Shown: positions 46,661 to 58,888, counted from the stretch's first letter. The stretch: 64,000 nucleotides of DNA from Antitrichia curtipendula (GCA_951230915.1 OX579636.1:45635912-45699911), one strand, 5' to 3'. A program made the numbers and translations. The notes: a model not told the origin generated them from the letters alone.

Positions 46661-48749
46661 GTCACACATTTATGCGTCAGGTAGCATTCCATAAACCTGC
46701 TTGCATTCTCACATGAGGACTGTTCTTTTGCGAAATAAAGAATTTGTACAGTGCACTTTTCTCAATGCCCGCCAGCACAATGCCTCGGCAATTTTGGAAA
46801 CTCGTTTGTTGCTTCAAAAATTCAAATCCTCTGCGTGACTCCATAAGTTTCAGATATACTATCAATACTCATGGCTGCTGTCCAAAAATTTGTGAAAGGG
46901 TTGCAATTAGATAGTAATATCGGTAGTAGTCTCTTCGCTTGTAGTACAGATTGACATAAGTTTTGCTCGTACCCCTGAGCGTCTATTGTTCAGTTACTTG
47001 GCCCCTCTACCCAAAGCCTGAAATATGTACAGCTTGGCCTGCTCTACTCATTCAAACGTGCCTTTTGAACTGGCTATCCTTGCTTTCTTGGATTGGTGAC
47101 CTCTGATATGCTGCTCTCTCGTTAGCAAATGAAAATTTTCTTGATGGAAGAGGTTTTCGTTGCTGTTATAAGCGTGGTTTGTCCATGTAGCTGATTTCAA
47201 AATGTCTGATTACTCCGTCAGTTTCATTATCAGAGTAAATAAGAATTTACTCCAAGTTTGGGAGCCATTCTCGTGGGGTTTCTTTCCCATCGATTGAAAA
47301 GTCGACTCACATTTACATTGCAAGTGCCGTTCAAACATGTGAATCACAAGCCTAATGGCATACTAGTCAATAATGCTTCCATGTTCAATTGCACAGAAAT
47401 TAAATGGGTCATTTTGCTTTCAGGATTACACTTGAAAGAAACTCTTTGATGGCTTTAGTGTGGGAATTGATTTGTTCTGAAGAATATCCTTTTCTAGTTT
47501 CAAATTAGCATAGAGAGGTATAGCATTTTTCATTATACGGTAGCAAAATGGGCCAAATTCTCACTTTTGACTTAATTTCTGTGGAATCTGACCGTCACGT
47601 AGGATAGTAAAATGGGCTAAATTCCCATTTCAACTTTTGTTTGAACCAGTGACCCCGAAATCTTTGCTATTTATGTGCCACTATTCTTTTGAAAGATTGC
47701 CACTGCACATGTGTTGGTGGGCTCCATATATTATTATACAAGTGTATATCAGTTAAAAGTTTAGTGTTTTATTTTGTATAAGGGGACCATAGTAATGTAA
47801 GATGTATAAGTCTTTATAAAGTGGATTAATGTTTTGAATTTTTGGGTGCGTATATATATCATCCTAATAGGTGCAAACTAAATTCCAATTATTCTAATTT
47901 TTGTTGGATTTTGAATTTGAGATATTCCTTGTGCACAAAATGAAAAATTGCTAAAAATTTATAAACAAACTAATTAGAGCACTTAGATCTCACAAATGAT
48001 AAAGAATCTAAATTTGAAGTGTTTTTTTTTAATGTATTTTACATCAATTTGGGTTGAGAATTTAACCCTTAAAGGATAGAGGGTGTTTTAGAAGAAGAAA
48101 AGTCCAAAATTTGCTAAGTATTGTTTGCATTGTATAAAATCAAAATTTAAATTCATTTTTTTGAGTTTCATCTATACAAAAGTGTATTAAACAAGTAAGA
48201 CAATGTGAAGAAAAAATTGAAGGCCATTTGATTGCATGGATTGAAAGATTATAACATTTGAAGTGAGAATTAAAAACTTTTTTTCATTCTTGCAAAATGG
48301 GTCAATAGACTTCAAGCCCTCTTAGAGTAAAATTTACTCCTATACAATAATAAGGATTTTATCATTCACAAGTATATGATGTTAGGTTCACTTGTGAAAA
48401 ATTTCATAAACAAATATGAAGTCTAACTTACTCTAAATCACCCTATAATGCAAGGAACTTAAGTGAATTGGCAATATACAAGTCATTATTTTGATTATTT
48501 CTTAAACATTTGGAATATGTGGGAAAAATTCAAAAACTTTGACTTCACAAATTGTAAGATACCGTATGTTGGAGGCAAGGTCGGCACATTGATGCAGAGT
48601 ATTTAATTAAAGTTTCCCAAGTAAATTTGGCATTTTAAAATTTAATTTTTAAGAATTCAACATTATATTGACAAAAATCCAAACTGCTTGGCACCAAACT
48701 CGAAAAGTCACTTACTCAAATGAAGTTGCAAGTGAGGAAGACATATTGT
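46661..48749. other. 3' flank of the zinc-ribbon gene and intergenic DNA
   Basis: The first few hundred bases probably include its 3' untranslated region. From about 47700 the DNA is AT-rich. A TTAA-type left terminus, TTAACCCTTAAAGGATAG, lies at 48062 without an identified partner. No gene seen. Confidence 0.4.
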
Positions 48750-48905
48750 TTATACAAATTGATGGTAGGAGGTAAAGCAACCCATGTGGGATATGTGAAT
48801 GGTTAGAGTTAGTAGGAGCTCAATCTTCAAATTATATCCTATGAGAGTTCATGAAGGACAATGGATTTCATTATAAAAACAACCTCTCCACCCTGCATCC
48901 TCACT
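48750..48905. repeat. Dispersed repeat, copy 2 (partner 36228-36430)
   Basis: It contains GGAGGTAAAGCAACCCATGT, GGAGCTCAATCTT and AAAACAACCTCTCCACCCT in the same order and spacing as the copy at 36228. No coding capacity. Confidence 0.6.
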
Positions 48906-49719
48906 AAATGTCAATGTAACTTCCTATACTATGCAATCAAAAATTTACTTGATAGTAGAGGGTCTTTGGACATGTTGACTTATATTGGAAATTTTATTAT
49001 TTTACAACTTGATCATTTAATTTTTGCTGAATTCGGCAATTTATCTTTTTTATTTAATTTTTATTTTGGATTTCTTAAAATTAATTGTTTTCTGCCCGTC
49101 CTACCCCCAATGTACAATAATAGGACTTGAACTTAAAAGAATTTTTTTTTTAAACCACCCCGGCGTAGCTAACAAAGTTCGACTCCTCTTAGAATGTGAT
49201 TTGAGAGCTAAATTTTGTTTTCTAGGGGCAATTGTATGCCATATTTCATTAGTTACATGCATGCCAAATTTCAAAAGTTGATGAGCGTTCTTGCAAAGGA
49301 TGTCTAAAAGATTTCCAAATTGTTCGGTCTACTAAAAAAATTTAGGGTAGCATAACTTTTGATTTGGGCACCAATCAAGAAAAAAATTATATTCCCACTA
49401 AGGGGGTATATGTCCACACCTTGCATCAAAATTTTGTAAACATCCAACCAAAGTTGACTTTTTAGGAATCTACCCTAATTTTCAATTGTTTAATTCAATA
49501 CACAATTGGTCTCTAGGGATTAAGATCCTACAGTTACAATTTCCATTAAAAAAACATTTCATCCAAAAATCTCAATCCAAATTTTAAAAGTGACATATTT
49601 TGCTTCTTTTTCCTTGAAAACGCTGTGAAGTTTTGGTGATTAATGGCATTTAATATGTTTTTTTGTATTGAACCCTATACTAATCATCTAAAAGTAGGGG
49701 GTAGGCAATTTTTGCTCCT

Positions 49720-49769
49720 TTTGAGTGCATTGTGTGAGGAAATGTCAATTTCTTCACAATGCACTCAAA
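49720..49769. repeat. 50-nt near-perfect hairpin
   Basis: The left arm TTTGAGTGCATTGTG and right arm CACAATGCACTCAAA pair over 15 bp without mismatch. After a small internal mismatch, pairing continues toward a short loop near GTCA, for about 20 bp of stem in all. It lies in AT-rich intergenic DNA. It could be a MITE centre or a small-RNA precursor; the stem is short for a plant pre-miRNA. Confidence 0.6.
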
Positions 49770-52222
49770 TTTTAAACCCAATTAAATTTATTTTTTTCCT
49801 AACCCAACTTAACCCAACCAAAACATTAATCATAAGTTTCCCCCCTCCTATTTGTAATTTCACAGCAACTTGACCCAATCCAGTCGATATGGGATAAACC
49901 TATCTATATTTGTATTTGTATCCTTCTTCTGTATTGTACCCATATTTGTATCTTGTATTTGTATCCTATATCCCGTATTCATAATCAACGGCATTGGAGG
50001 GGGGTGGGAATTTTTTTTTAAATTCAATAGTTGTCAATTTTTGGAGGAGGTAGGGGGAAGAAATGACCTGGCAAGAAGATAGCCTCCTTTCAGTACATTG
50101 AAGCCTACACTGACCATCAATGTAAAATTTTCATACTAAATTCACTAAAAATAACACTACTACTCAAGATGAAATTATTTTGTTATAATGTTAATATAAA
50201 AAGGTTGTTCATCCCTAGCATCAAGATTAGTATGTTATTTCTTGAGAAGGAATATTTCATCAACTAAATTATGTACAACCATAATTAGCACTCCTGGAAA
50301 TGCAACACCTACATTTGGACCAATAAGCAACAATAAATTCTAGACATTCATGATTTAATGCATTTTATACAATCACATCATATAAGCCTAGGAGAGCCTA
50401 GTGTTGATTTTTTGGTATGCCTACAAACAATACTTTGAAATGTCATAAATTATTCATATAGTGTCCAAACAATGCATGCTAATGTGTTGGATTCTTTTTT
50501 CAGTTGTCAATAAGATTCAATAAAAATAATTTATGTATAATAATATTAAGTATGCTCAATTGCTATTAGTGTTGACTATGGGTGCACTTACCTTAACTCT
50601 TAATGATCCAGTGGGAGTGTACTTTCAAAATGGGTCAAAATTGCCAAAAACTTGAACAATTTCTTAGCTCATTTTTCTAGAGATCGGATAGAATGTAGTT
50701 GTAGGATCTTGAATTTCACATTGAGAGTGAGAACCTAAAAAATAAATAAAATTACTTGACTATACAATTTACATTAGTAGATATTTAAGTTTGAAGATTT
50801 ATTTGGGTCAATGGAAAAAATGGGCATTTTAATGGAGCATATGTATCCCAGTGAGAATATTTTGAAATAATGACCTTTTTATGCTCAATGAAAGGCAAGA
50901 AATTTGAAAATGCTTTTCTAAAGTTTCGCAATATTCCAAGCATTTTTCAACTCCTAGTAGAGCTTACATTGTACAACGGTCACTAAAATGAGAGTAGTGT
51001 TTGTAAGGAAAACAAAAATGAAATACTTGTCTTCTTCTTGAGCTCCTTGGATTTGCCCTTTTGAGGTGGATTTTATTAGATGAAATTTGAGGCTTTAACA
51101 AGACCACAAGTTCCCGGATAGCAGAGAATATGGTAATTAAGTCACATCAACAATATGATACGGCCTAGGCACTGCCATGTCAAATAATACTATTCATTTA
51201 ATTATTTTTTAGAATTAAAAAATAAAAAACCCTAAAATATATATTCTTAAATAAATTAATAATTTTTTATTATTTAAATATTCTAACAGCAGTGGGTGGT
51301 TCATAGTAAAGGGAAAAAAACTAAAACAACCCTCCCATACCGTCAAATCCCCTCTAATGTCTTTTTTTGAGGTGCACAATAATTGCATTCGTTGGCTAAC
51401 TTTTTTGTCCATGCCCAAATCTAACCCAAAAAATGAATTGTGAACTAAGCTATACCATTCAACTTTAGAAAATTTCACAAAGCAAAGTTTGACTTGGAAT
51501 TTAATGAAACTACTGCCATTGGCTTTTTATTTAAAAATTTTGCACTATTGATTTTGAATTTCTAATTTTTTATGTTGAAGAATTGAATTGAGAGTCATGG
51601 AATTTTTCTTAAAATGAAATTAATTTTCATTCATTAAAAGAAAATTTAAATAAAAGTAGGTTCAAGATTGATGGGGAAACAAAACCATAAATAGCTCTAA
51701 GATAGAATTGAAACACGCTAATCTCAATCATGAGATTGTTCTAGCAAGAGATCTTAGCCTTGTGAAATTCTTTATTTTGAAAAATTATGAAAATTGAGTT
51801 AAAAAATTAATCCTACAAATTATTCTTTCAAACAGATGCTCTAATTGCATGAAAAACAAGATTGTCCATAACGTTTGCATAACAAATCCAAATGGAATTA
51901 ATCAAGGAAAAATATAACCTATTAGGAAAAAATCAATAAATTTACTTTTAAGTTTTTGTGGGTTTTCTTCTTGCCTATTGAACAAAAAATTGGGCTTCTT
52001 GTGCCATAACTTTTGTTCCCATGCATCAATTGAAATAAATATAATATTTTTAAAAAGCTAATGTATTTTTCTATCTTCACAAAAAGTTTTGAAAAATCAA
52101 GGCAAATATTGAGACCATAAGAACCTGTCCAGAATCTATTTTATCCTTTGTAAAAACAATTGGACTTTGGGAATTAAACATTAAAGGTTCATTAATTTGA
52201 TAATAACTACTAATATACTATA
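49770..52222. other. Repeat-derived intergenic stretch
   Basis: From about 51520 to 52185 the sequence matches internal parts of the TTAA elements at 25.7 kb and 61.7 kb, for example TTTTATGTTGAAGAATTGAA and GTTCTAGCAAG, but lacks clear ends. No gene recognised. Confidence 0.4.
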
Positions 52223-52365
52223 TAAGGTGGAAACACCCTAAACCATCCCTATACCCAATTCCTTCACCATGTACCAACAGAATACATTCTTACTACAAAA
52301 ATGTGCATCCTTGGTACATAGTGACGGAATTGGGTATAGGGATGGTTTAAGGTGTCTTTACCTTA
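52223..52365. mobile_element. TA-flanked hairpin MITE, copy 1
   Basis: It begins AGGTGGAAACACC after TA and ends with the inverse GTCTTTACCT before TA. The arms pair through ATCCCTATACCCAATTCC and its inverse. Total about 140 bp including the TA dinucleotides. A TA duplication is typical of Tc1/mariner-derived elements, although the ends differ from classical Stowaway. Confidence 0.75.
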
Positions 52366-53417
52366 GTTAAGGTTTCAGTTGATGAGTTGGTTATTTTAGT
52401 TGAACTTGGAAGCTCTCAGCACTTAGATTGAATCTAAATTTAGAATACATATTGTTTGGGATCACTCAGTGCATTTCGTACACTCTTGTTCTAGCCCCGA
52501 GACCAGAGGAGAATCTTGCATTAGAGAGGTTTGTTGCTTTAGAGAGGGGCTATAACACTACTAACATTTGAAGATTTTTTTAGTGGTCTGGATTTTTGTG
52601 GCACTCCTAGATTGAAGTCACGTTCGCTAGAGTGACATTGGGATTCCAAATTCAATGAAAATTTTCTTTTTTTTCCTCATTTTGTACATCTTCAATGTAT
52701 CTAGGCTAGGACCAAATCAAGGAAAAAAATCACTTTAAAGAGGGTACTGACTTATAAAAGTTCACTTTATAGAAGTTCTATTGTACATATATGTTCATTT
52801 TTATACATTCAATTTATTTATAGTAAGACTCCTACTAACGTAACTTTGTAATTTCCTTGAAATAGTCCACCCAATGGTGGAAAAGTTTTTGTAAGTTTTA
52901 TTGTCTACTTTGCTTCTAATGAATTCCCAAATTAAACCATTTTTTCAAGCATATATCGGAGTCCATTTCTTTTCTCTATTTTTTTTACTGAAAATAGAAA
53001 TTTTATACATTTCTTCACTAATTTTTTTTGCCAGCATTTTAAAATTGCAATTGTTTTTTTTTCTCAATCCCAACAACTAACTTTGAACTAGAGTCTACTT
53101 CTTCCCAAACATACATAACATTCAGTAGTTGCTTAGAGGACTGCCTTTTGGTGGCTGCAGGTATCCTCACCAACATTCATCTTGAGTTTCGATGTGTATA
53201 GAAGAGGGTCTAAGAATTTCGAAATATTGAAAGAGTAACTAACTGATTTCAGCTCCAGGTCTTAACTTCAATTGCTGTGACTTTTTGTCATAAACTTTAT
53301 TCAGTTTACACAAATCATGGTTGGTTGTGTAGTTGTTTAGTCTTTCCGGTGTGCTGACATTGCACAAGTATATTTTTTCAATTACTGCACCCATCCGCCT
53401 GGCTTTAAACTTAACCC

Positions 53418-53498
53418 TTAACCCCTAAAGGACGGAGCCCATGACTGTGTAGTCAAATTTGTGTACGTTGAACGAACACTTGATCCTTTAGGGGTTAA
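53418..53498. mobile_element. 81-bp TTAA mini-element
   Basis: TTAACCCCTAAAGGACGG at the left mirrors GATCCTTTAGGGGTTAA at the right, with TTAA at both ends. At 81 bp it consists almost only of termini. It abuts and shares the right TTAA with the next element. Confidence 0.65.
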
Positions 53499-53722
53499 AT
53501 GATGAGCTCAGAGCCATAGAAATCATTTGTTTTGACACCGTGTAAATCGTGGGGTTAAAATAATGCAAAAGCACTCATTGAAAGTCAAACTATTGTAGAT
53601 GATTTTCCCTTTTCCCACAAAATTTGGAGGATGAATAATTGCACTTAATATGTCCTACTACACAGGACATTCTCTTATCATTCATGGGCCGCAAAATGTC
53701 CGCCTCGACGTTTAAGGGTCAA
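53495..53722. mobile_element. TTAA-family MITE, inverse copy of 22526-22753
   Basis: In inverse orientation it begins (TTGA)CCCTTAAACGTCGAGGCGG. It follows the 22526 copy to the end, with the same CATCCTCCAAATTTTGTGGG block and 228-bp length. One TTAA has changed to TCAA on the plus strand. Confidence 0.75.
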
Positions 53723-54037
53723 ACTGAACTGCCTACATGATCCATGACTAATCTGGTCAATATTCTACCCCCTTCCCTTGCTGCTGCGCTTTACTTGTGT
53801 ATTTGACCATATTATTTCTCACATCATTTTCCACCAAGTGTCCACGTAGCTACTGATATGATGTGGAATGATATTCCTTTGGGGAGGAGGTTTATAGTCA
53901 GATGAGCTACTGAATGTTATGCAGACATACATAGAGTCCACCTTCAGTTGAATCAGTTTCTGTCCCCACCAAAGGGCAACGGCAACCGTAAACCACTCGC
54001 AGGAAATGTCCCGTTCAATCGGCGGGAAGCTTCTGTG

Positions 54038-54085
54038 CCGTAATCCTCGATTACGCAGGCAAAACCGCGTAATCGGGGATTACGG
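54038..54085. repeat. GC-rich hairpin
   Basis: CCGTAATCCTCGATTACGC at 54038 pairs with GCGTAATCGGGGATTACGG ending at 54085, about 19 bp of stem with two mismatches around a ~10-nt loop. A second small hairpin, GGGCAATACCC/GGGCATTGCCC, follows at 54147-54177. The open frames across this GC-richer island (54006-54317) show no family features. Confidence 0.6.
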
Positions 54086-54501
54086 ATTTTTCATCCGGTT
54101 CTGCGTTTTCATCTCGATTTCGTCGCGATTTCGTCGTGATTTACGTCGGGCAATACCCTTATCGTCGGGCATTGCCCTATACATAACTGTCCATGGAGGG
54201 TGGTCTTTCTGTTGTTTGTCTGTTTTTGTGGTCCTTCTGCGAAAGTCCACATCCGGAATTCCAAATGCAGAAAAGCCGCTCAGAAAACCAAAGCACAGTG
54301 GTTGTAACAGACTGTAACTGTTAGGTTGCCCACCAGTGGACCCAGTCCATGACGGCCACTCGAGGCCATTGATGCTGCAGAAGTGCAGATTGCAGAACCA
54401 CAAAAAAACTCAAACCCATGCCACCAGGTGGCCAATAAGCCAATTTTCAATCACAGGAGAGTGAATCAGTACGTACCACTCCTCACACGTAAGTTACTTA
54501 A

Positions 54502-54644
54502 TAAGGTGGAGACACCTTAAACCGTCTCTGTACCCAATTCTGTCACTATGTACCAAGGGTGCACATTTTCGTAGTAAGAATGTACTTTTTGGGTACATGG
54601 TGATGGAGTTGGGTACAGGGACAGTTTAGGGCATTTACACCTTA
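54502..54644. mobile_element. TA-flanked hairpin MITE, copy 2
   Basis: AGGTGGAGACACC after TA and ACACCT before TA form the ends. The body matches the copy at 52223 (TACCCAATTCTGTCACTATG here). Both are palindromic around a CATTTTCGTAGTAAGAATG-type centre. No coding capacity. Confidence 0.75.
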
Positions 54645-55248
54645 AAGGTTTGTTTGTCACATCTCTAGGCACTCACTCACAGAGTCACAGTGACAGTGAG
54701 CTCTCTCATGTATGTCAGAGATTTTTCTATCCCACAACAACAAAATTGCATAGGCAGGATGCTGGTACACAAACACAGGAATTTTACCTTGGAAAAAGTG
54801 CAGGAGTTTTTACTTATTTTTCACACATGATAAAAAACTTGAAAATTTTGAATTCATATTTGCAATCAAAGACCCTAAATTAGGTAGGAGAGGTCGAGAA
54901 AAGTGTTTTTTTTCCTGGCAATTTGGTGCAAAGTTGCATCAAATTTTATGGCTTGGCACCACGCTTGTATGAAAAAATGGTACTAAAAAGGCGAATAATC
55001 GCCGAAAAACTTCAAATAAAAATAAATAAATGGATGAAATCTCTGGATTATGGATGAAAACTGAATTATGAATATGTGATATGTGCTATTATGATATTTT
55101 CTATCCAATATGTGGATGAATGTTGAAATTTGAGGCACCACTATAACATTCAATATTGCCACTTTGGCACTTCATTAGAAATGAAAAAAATAATCTTGGT
55201 CAAGAAGATACACAGCACAAAATAGGGAGCTTCGTAATAACATTCAGT

Positions 55249-57627
55249 CATAACATTCAAGAGCTGTGAGAGCAGCTGCCTTCCCTCTGACGGAATGATG
55301 TGGTATATTCCACATCATTTCATCCAAAGGATGAAATGGTGTGGAATATTCCACACCCAACATTAGCTAATAAGCCACGCGTCAATAATGTCAGACTTCT
55401 GCTCAGTGCCAGGGTCATGACTACACAATCGGGTTACTGGGAAATTGAACACTTTCTATTTCAACAGAAACAAAAAAATAGCTTAAAAAAATGACAAACA
55501 ATTCAGTGAGGTTAATAATTTCAAGGTCTGAATTCCCTCACATTGCATTGTAAGCCATTCATGTTTAGTGATTTGGAATTAGAAGACAATTCTTTATCTA
55601 CATATGGGGTGGTAGGAGGTAGAACAACCCATGTGGGATATGTAATTTAGAGTTTATAGTTTCTCAACCGCTCATAGCTAAGTCTAAAGTAGGAATTGTG
55701 TTAAAATTATAATTTCAGACCTCATTTAGGCATAGTGGAATACCTTTTTGTCAAAAACATTTGAACTAAAAAAAGTTGGGGAATCAGGCTAAGTTTCATC
55801 TCCAAAAATCCGTTTGAGATTTTAATCTTCCACTCAAAAGTTATAGACAAATTTCATAGAAGGGTTTAAAAAGATTTTTTTTTGACATTTTCATACATCC
55901 TCTCTGAAATTTGTCCATAACTTTTGAGTAGAAGATTTAAATCTCAAACGGATTTTTGGAGATGAAACTTAGCCTGATTCCCCAACTTTTTTTAGTTCAA
56001 ATGTTTTTGACAAAAAGGTATTCCACTATGCCTAAATGAGGTCTGAAATTATAATTTTAACACAATTCCTACTTTAGACTTAACTATGAGCAGTTGAGAA
56101 ATTACAAACTTTAAATTACATATCCCACATGGGTTGTTCTATCTCCTACCACCCCAAATGTACATAAAGAGCTTCTCTTTTCTACAGAGAAAATCTAAAT
56201 AAATTATTGATGACAAATGGTCAGATTTCATTGGTATAATACTCAAGGAAGTCTTTGGGTTTTGACAGACCATCTATCTCCATAATTGTTTGTTTGTATA
56301 TTTTGTCTTAGAATTAGCCAAAAAAATAGATCGCACCATAAATGTACTGCCATTGTCTCCGTCCTGAAGCATACATTAATAACATGTGGATGCATTTCGT
56401 GGATGAAGACTTCAGAGAGGCAAAGGCAGCCTCTCTGAAGGCTCTTGAATGTTATGGTAGCCATCAAAGAGGCTGCCTTTTCCTCTTCAAATTCCTCATC
56501 CAGAAAATTCATCTTGACATCATTAATGTGAGCTACAGTGCTAGGTTAGTAGCATCACTTATGGTGCGCTTCATTTTTTTTGCTAATTCTAAGACCATAC
56601 TTGCAAATCAACAAATAATTGTATAGATGAAAGATGGTTTGCCTAAACTCCAAGTAATACATTTGAGTTTTGTACCAATGCAATCTACCCAATTACCATC
56701 AATATCTTCCTTTCAGTTCACATCTTGGAAGAGAAACTACTTATATATCCATGGGGTGGTAGGAGGTAGAACAACCCATGTGGGATAACTAAATTAGAAT
56801 ATATAGTTTCTCAACCACTCATAGTTAAGTCAATAGTAGGAATTGTGTTTAAAGTAGAAATTGAGACCTCACTTAGGCATAGTAGAGTAACTTTTTTCAA
56901 AATCCTTTGAATTAAGAAAAGTTGATAAATTAAGTTAAATGTCATCTCAAAAAATCCGTTTGAGATTCAAAGCCTCCAATCAAAACTTATGGAAAAAATT
57001 TAGAGACGATTTTTAAAAATGCCCAAAAAAATGTCCATCCCACCCCCCTCTAAAATTTATCCATAACTTTTGATTGGAGACTTAAAATCCCCCAAAAAAT
57101 TTGTACATCAAACTTAAATTAATTTTAAAACTTTTCTTAGTTCAAAGGTTTTTGAAAAAAATTATTGTACTATGCCTAAACGAGGTTTGAAATTCTACTT
57201 TAAAAACAATTCCTGCTTTTGACTTGAACTCCTACTAATTCTAATTTAGATATCCCACATGGGTGGTTCTACCTCCTACCACCCTATATTTATATAATGA
57301 GCTTGTCTCCTCTAATCTGAATATAAGAAATGAATAACTTTCTAAACTTACAGAGATAGAAGCTTATTCAATATTTACAAATTATTGTTTTGCTCAATGA
57401 TTTAAAGCATTATGTTAAAGTTTTGAAGCTTAGTAAATTATTCTAATAAAATTGGAAGCACCACAGAGTTGAACATGCTGACCAAGCTCACTACTGATAA
57501 GTCTCGTGTGGATTGACACCTGTCTTTAGTTACTGATCATGGTGTCGAATATACCACACCATGTGGTATATTCAACACCATTCTGTTAGGGAGGAGGCAG
57601 TAGTCAGTGGGACTATTGATTGTTATG
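55249..57627. mobile_element. Nested foldback element: palindrome of two palindromes
   Basis: Two units lie head to head, 55249-56456 and 56457-57627. The outer ends are CATAACATTCAAGAGC and the inverse CATAACAATCAATAGTC. A GAATGTTATG terminus lies at the centre. Each unit is itself a hairpin, with arms 55608-56155 (centre near 55880) and 56752-57290 (centre near 57020). The inner flanks 56160-56450 and 56458-56745 are also inverse to each other. Unit 1 matches 34496-35661. No transposase frame; the protein-like frames near 56342 are two strands of the same inverted repeat. Confidence 0.8.
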
Positions 57628-58673
57628 TTTCTTAAACTTTTACCCCGAATTCCTTCATTTTCACCCTGTTGGTTCCACTTTGTGGAATTGGTTTAACATT
57701 GCATTGCAAAGACCAGAAACTCTCCTTTTCTTCCAGTAAGTTTACAGACACACTTACACTTTGTTTGGATTGGAGCATTAGATCTTTTGTGACTAAATAA
57801 GATCTAATCTATTGTGGATTAAGATAACCAACTACACGTAAAATCACACAAATGAGCAATTCAGCATGGTTTCCATTATTATATTGATTTTTTTAATGTG
57901 GGATCTTGTTGGTAGTCAAAAGGGGATGGGATTCTAGATTCTCTCAGGATGCATGTTTTGGATACCAAATGAATAAACTACATGAATATTCAAAGTGTTA
58001 AAAAGGGGCGTCTTTCAAATCAACCATAGATTCTCATGAATAGTGGGAGTACATTTTATGCATAGAAAAATAAATTGGAATCTTGTCTCGTTTGTCAAGA
58101 AGACTTTATAACACTTATTAAGTAAAATTCATTGAATAATAGTAAATCTTTCCAATTTCTATTGTAGAAGGCTTGTTTTGGATTGCATACTTTTAGTCAA
58201 GGGAAGTCAATCATCTGGATAAAAGAGTCAATGGTATGAGGAGGCTCTAGTGACATGTATTCCTATAGTTGTTGTTGGATACTGCAATGCACTATTTTGA
58301 TACTGTCCATGTAAGAGCATCGCCAGAGTTTTTTACTATGGCTAGCCCTAGATAGGGTGTGGTCAATAGCATTTTCCTCCCCCAATACTAACCCCTCTAG
58401 TGGCCAAAATTGATTGGCTTCTCTAAAAACAAGTCTCCAAATACCATCCTTCCATCTCTATTAGCTTCTTGGATTTTGGTGCATCTTGTTTTTGTTAAAG
58501 TGCCTTCAATGTCGTGGCCTTAGTTGTCAGGCCAAATATCATTTTATAATCCTACGTCCAATTAATAGTCCAAGTTGGTGCTTGTAGCGAAGTGGTGTTA
58601 AGAACAAGCTGTGGGGGCAATCCTTACTAGGCACAAATTGTGAGAATGAGTGGGAGGCTGGCCTAAGAAGAAG
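57628..58673. other. Intergenic DNA without recognised features
   Basis: No long open frames, splice-linked exons or repeats shared with other parts of the window were seen. Confidence 0.45.
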
Positions 58674-58888
58674 TAAGGTAGAGGCACCTAATGGCATCCC
58701 TGTACCCAATGGCGTCCCTTTCTAGGAAGGGGCGTCATTCTGAAATGCAATTCTAGGAGGACCATATATGGCTTATTATTTCAGTCAGAAAATAATAAGT
58801 TATGTTTGGTATGTCTACATTTAGGTTCTGAAATGACGCCCCTTCCTAGAAAGGGACACCATTGGATACAAGGATGCCATTAACCTTA
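58674..58888. mobile_element. TA-flanked hairpin MITE, copy 3 (variant)
   Basis: AGGTAGAGGCACCTAATGG after TA and the inverse CCATTAACCT before TA form the ends, as in copies 1 and 2. The arms are longer and include CCCTTTCTAGGAAGGGGCGT and its inverse. The middle (58745-58810) differs from the other copies. Confidence 0.7.

Larger units (their letters stand above)
53114..53921. mobile_element. CATAACATTC-family element with nested TTAA insertions
   Basis: The left end is CATAACATTCAGTAGTTGC and the inverse of the right end is CATAACATTCAGTAGCTCA. The flanks CAAACATA (left) and CAGACATA (right) match at seven of eight positions, suggesting an 8-bp target duplication as in hAT elements. TTAA-family elements at 53418-53498 and 53495-53722 lie inside it, so they arrived later. 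Confidence 0.6.

Noticed and set aside
53411..53430. Interstitial telomere repeat (CCCTTAACCCCTAAA)
   Set aside because: The plant telomere unit CCCTAAA is not repeated in tandem; these are abutting ends of TTAA elements.
54006..54403. Overlapping frames of 103 (plus) and 107 (minus) codons
   Set aside because: Both result from the GC-rich hairpin island; neither has family features or splice context.
56243..56626. Protein-like frames of 89 and 94 codons on opposite strands with similar sequence
   Set aside because: They are the two strands of the inverted repeat at the centre of the nested foldback element, so the similarity reflects DNA symmetry, not a conserved protein.
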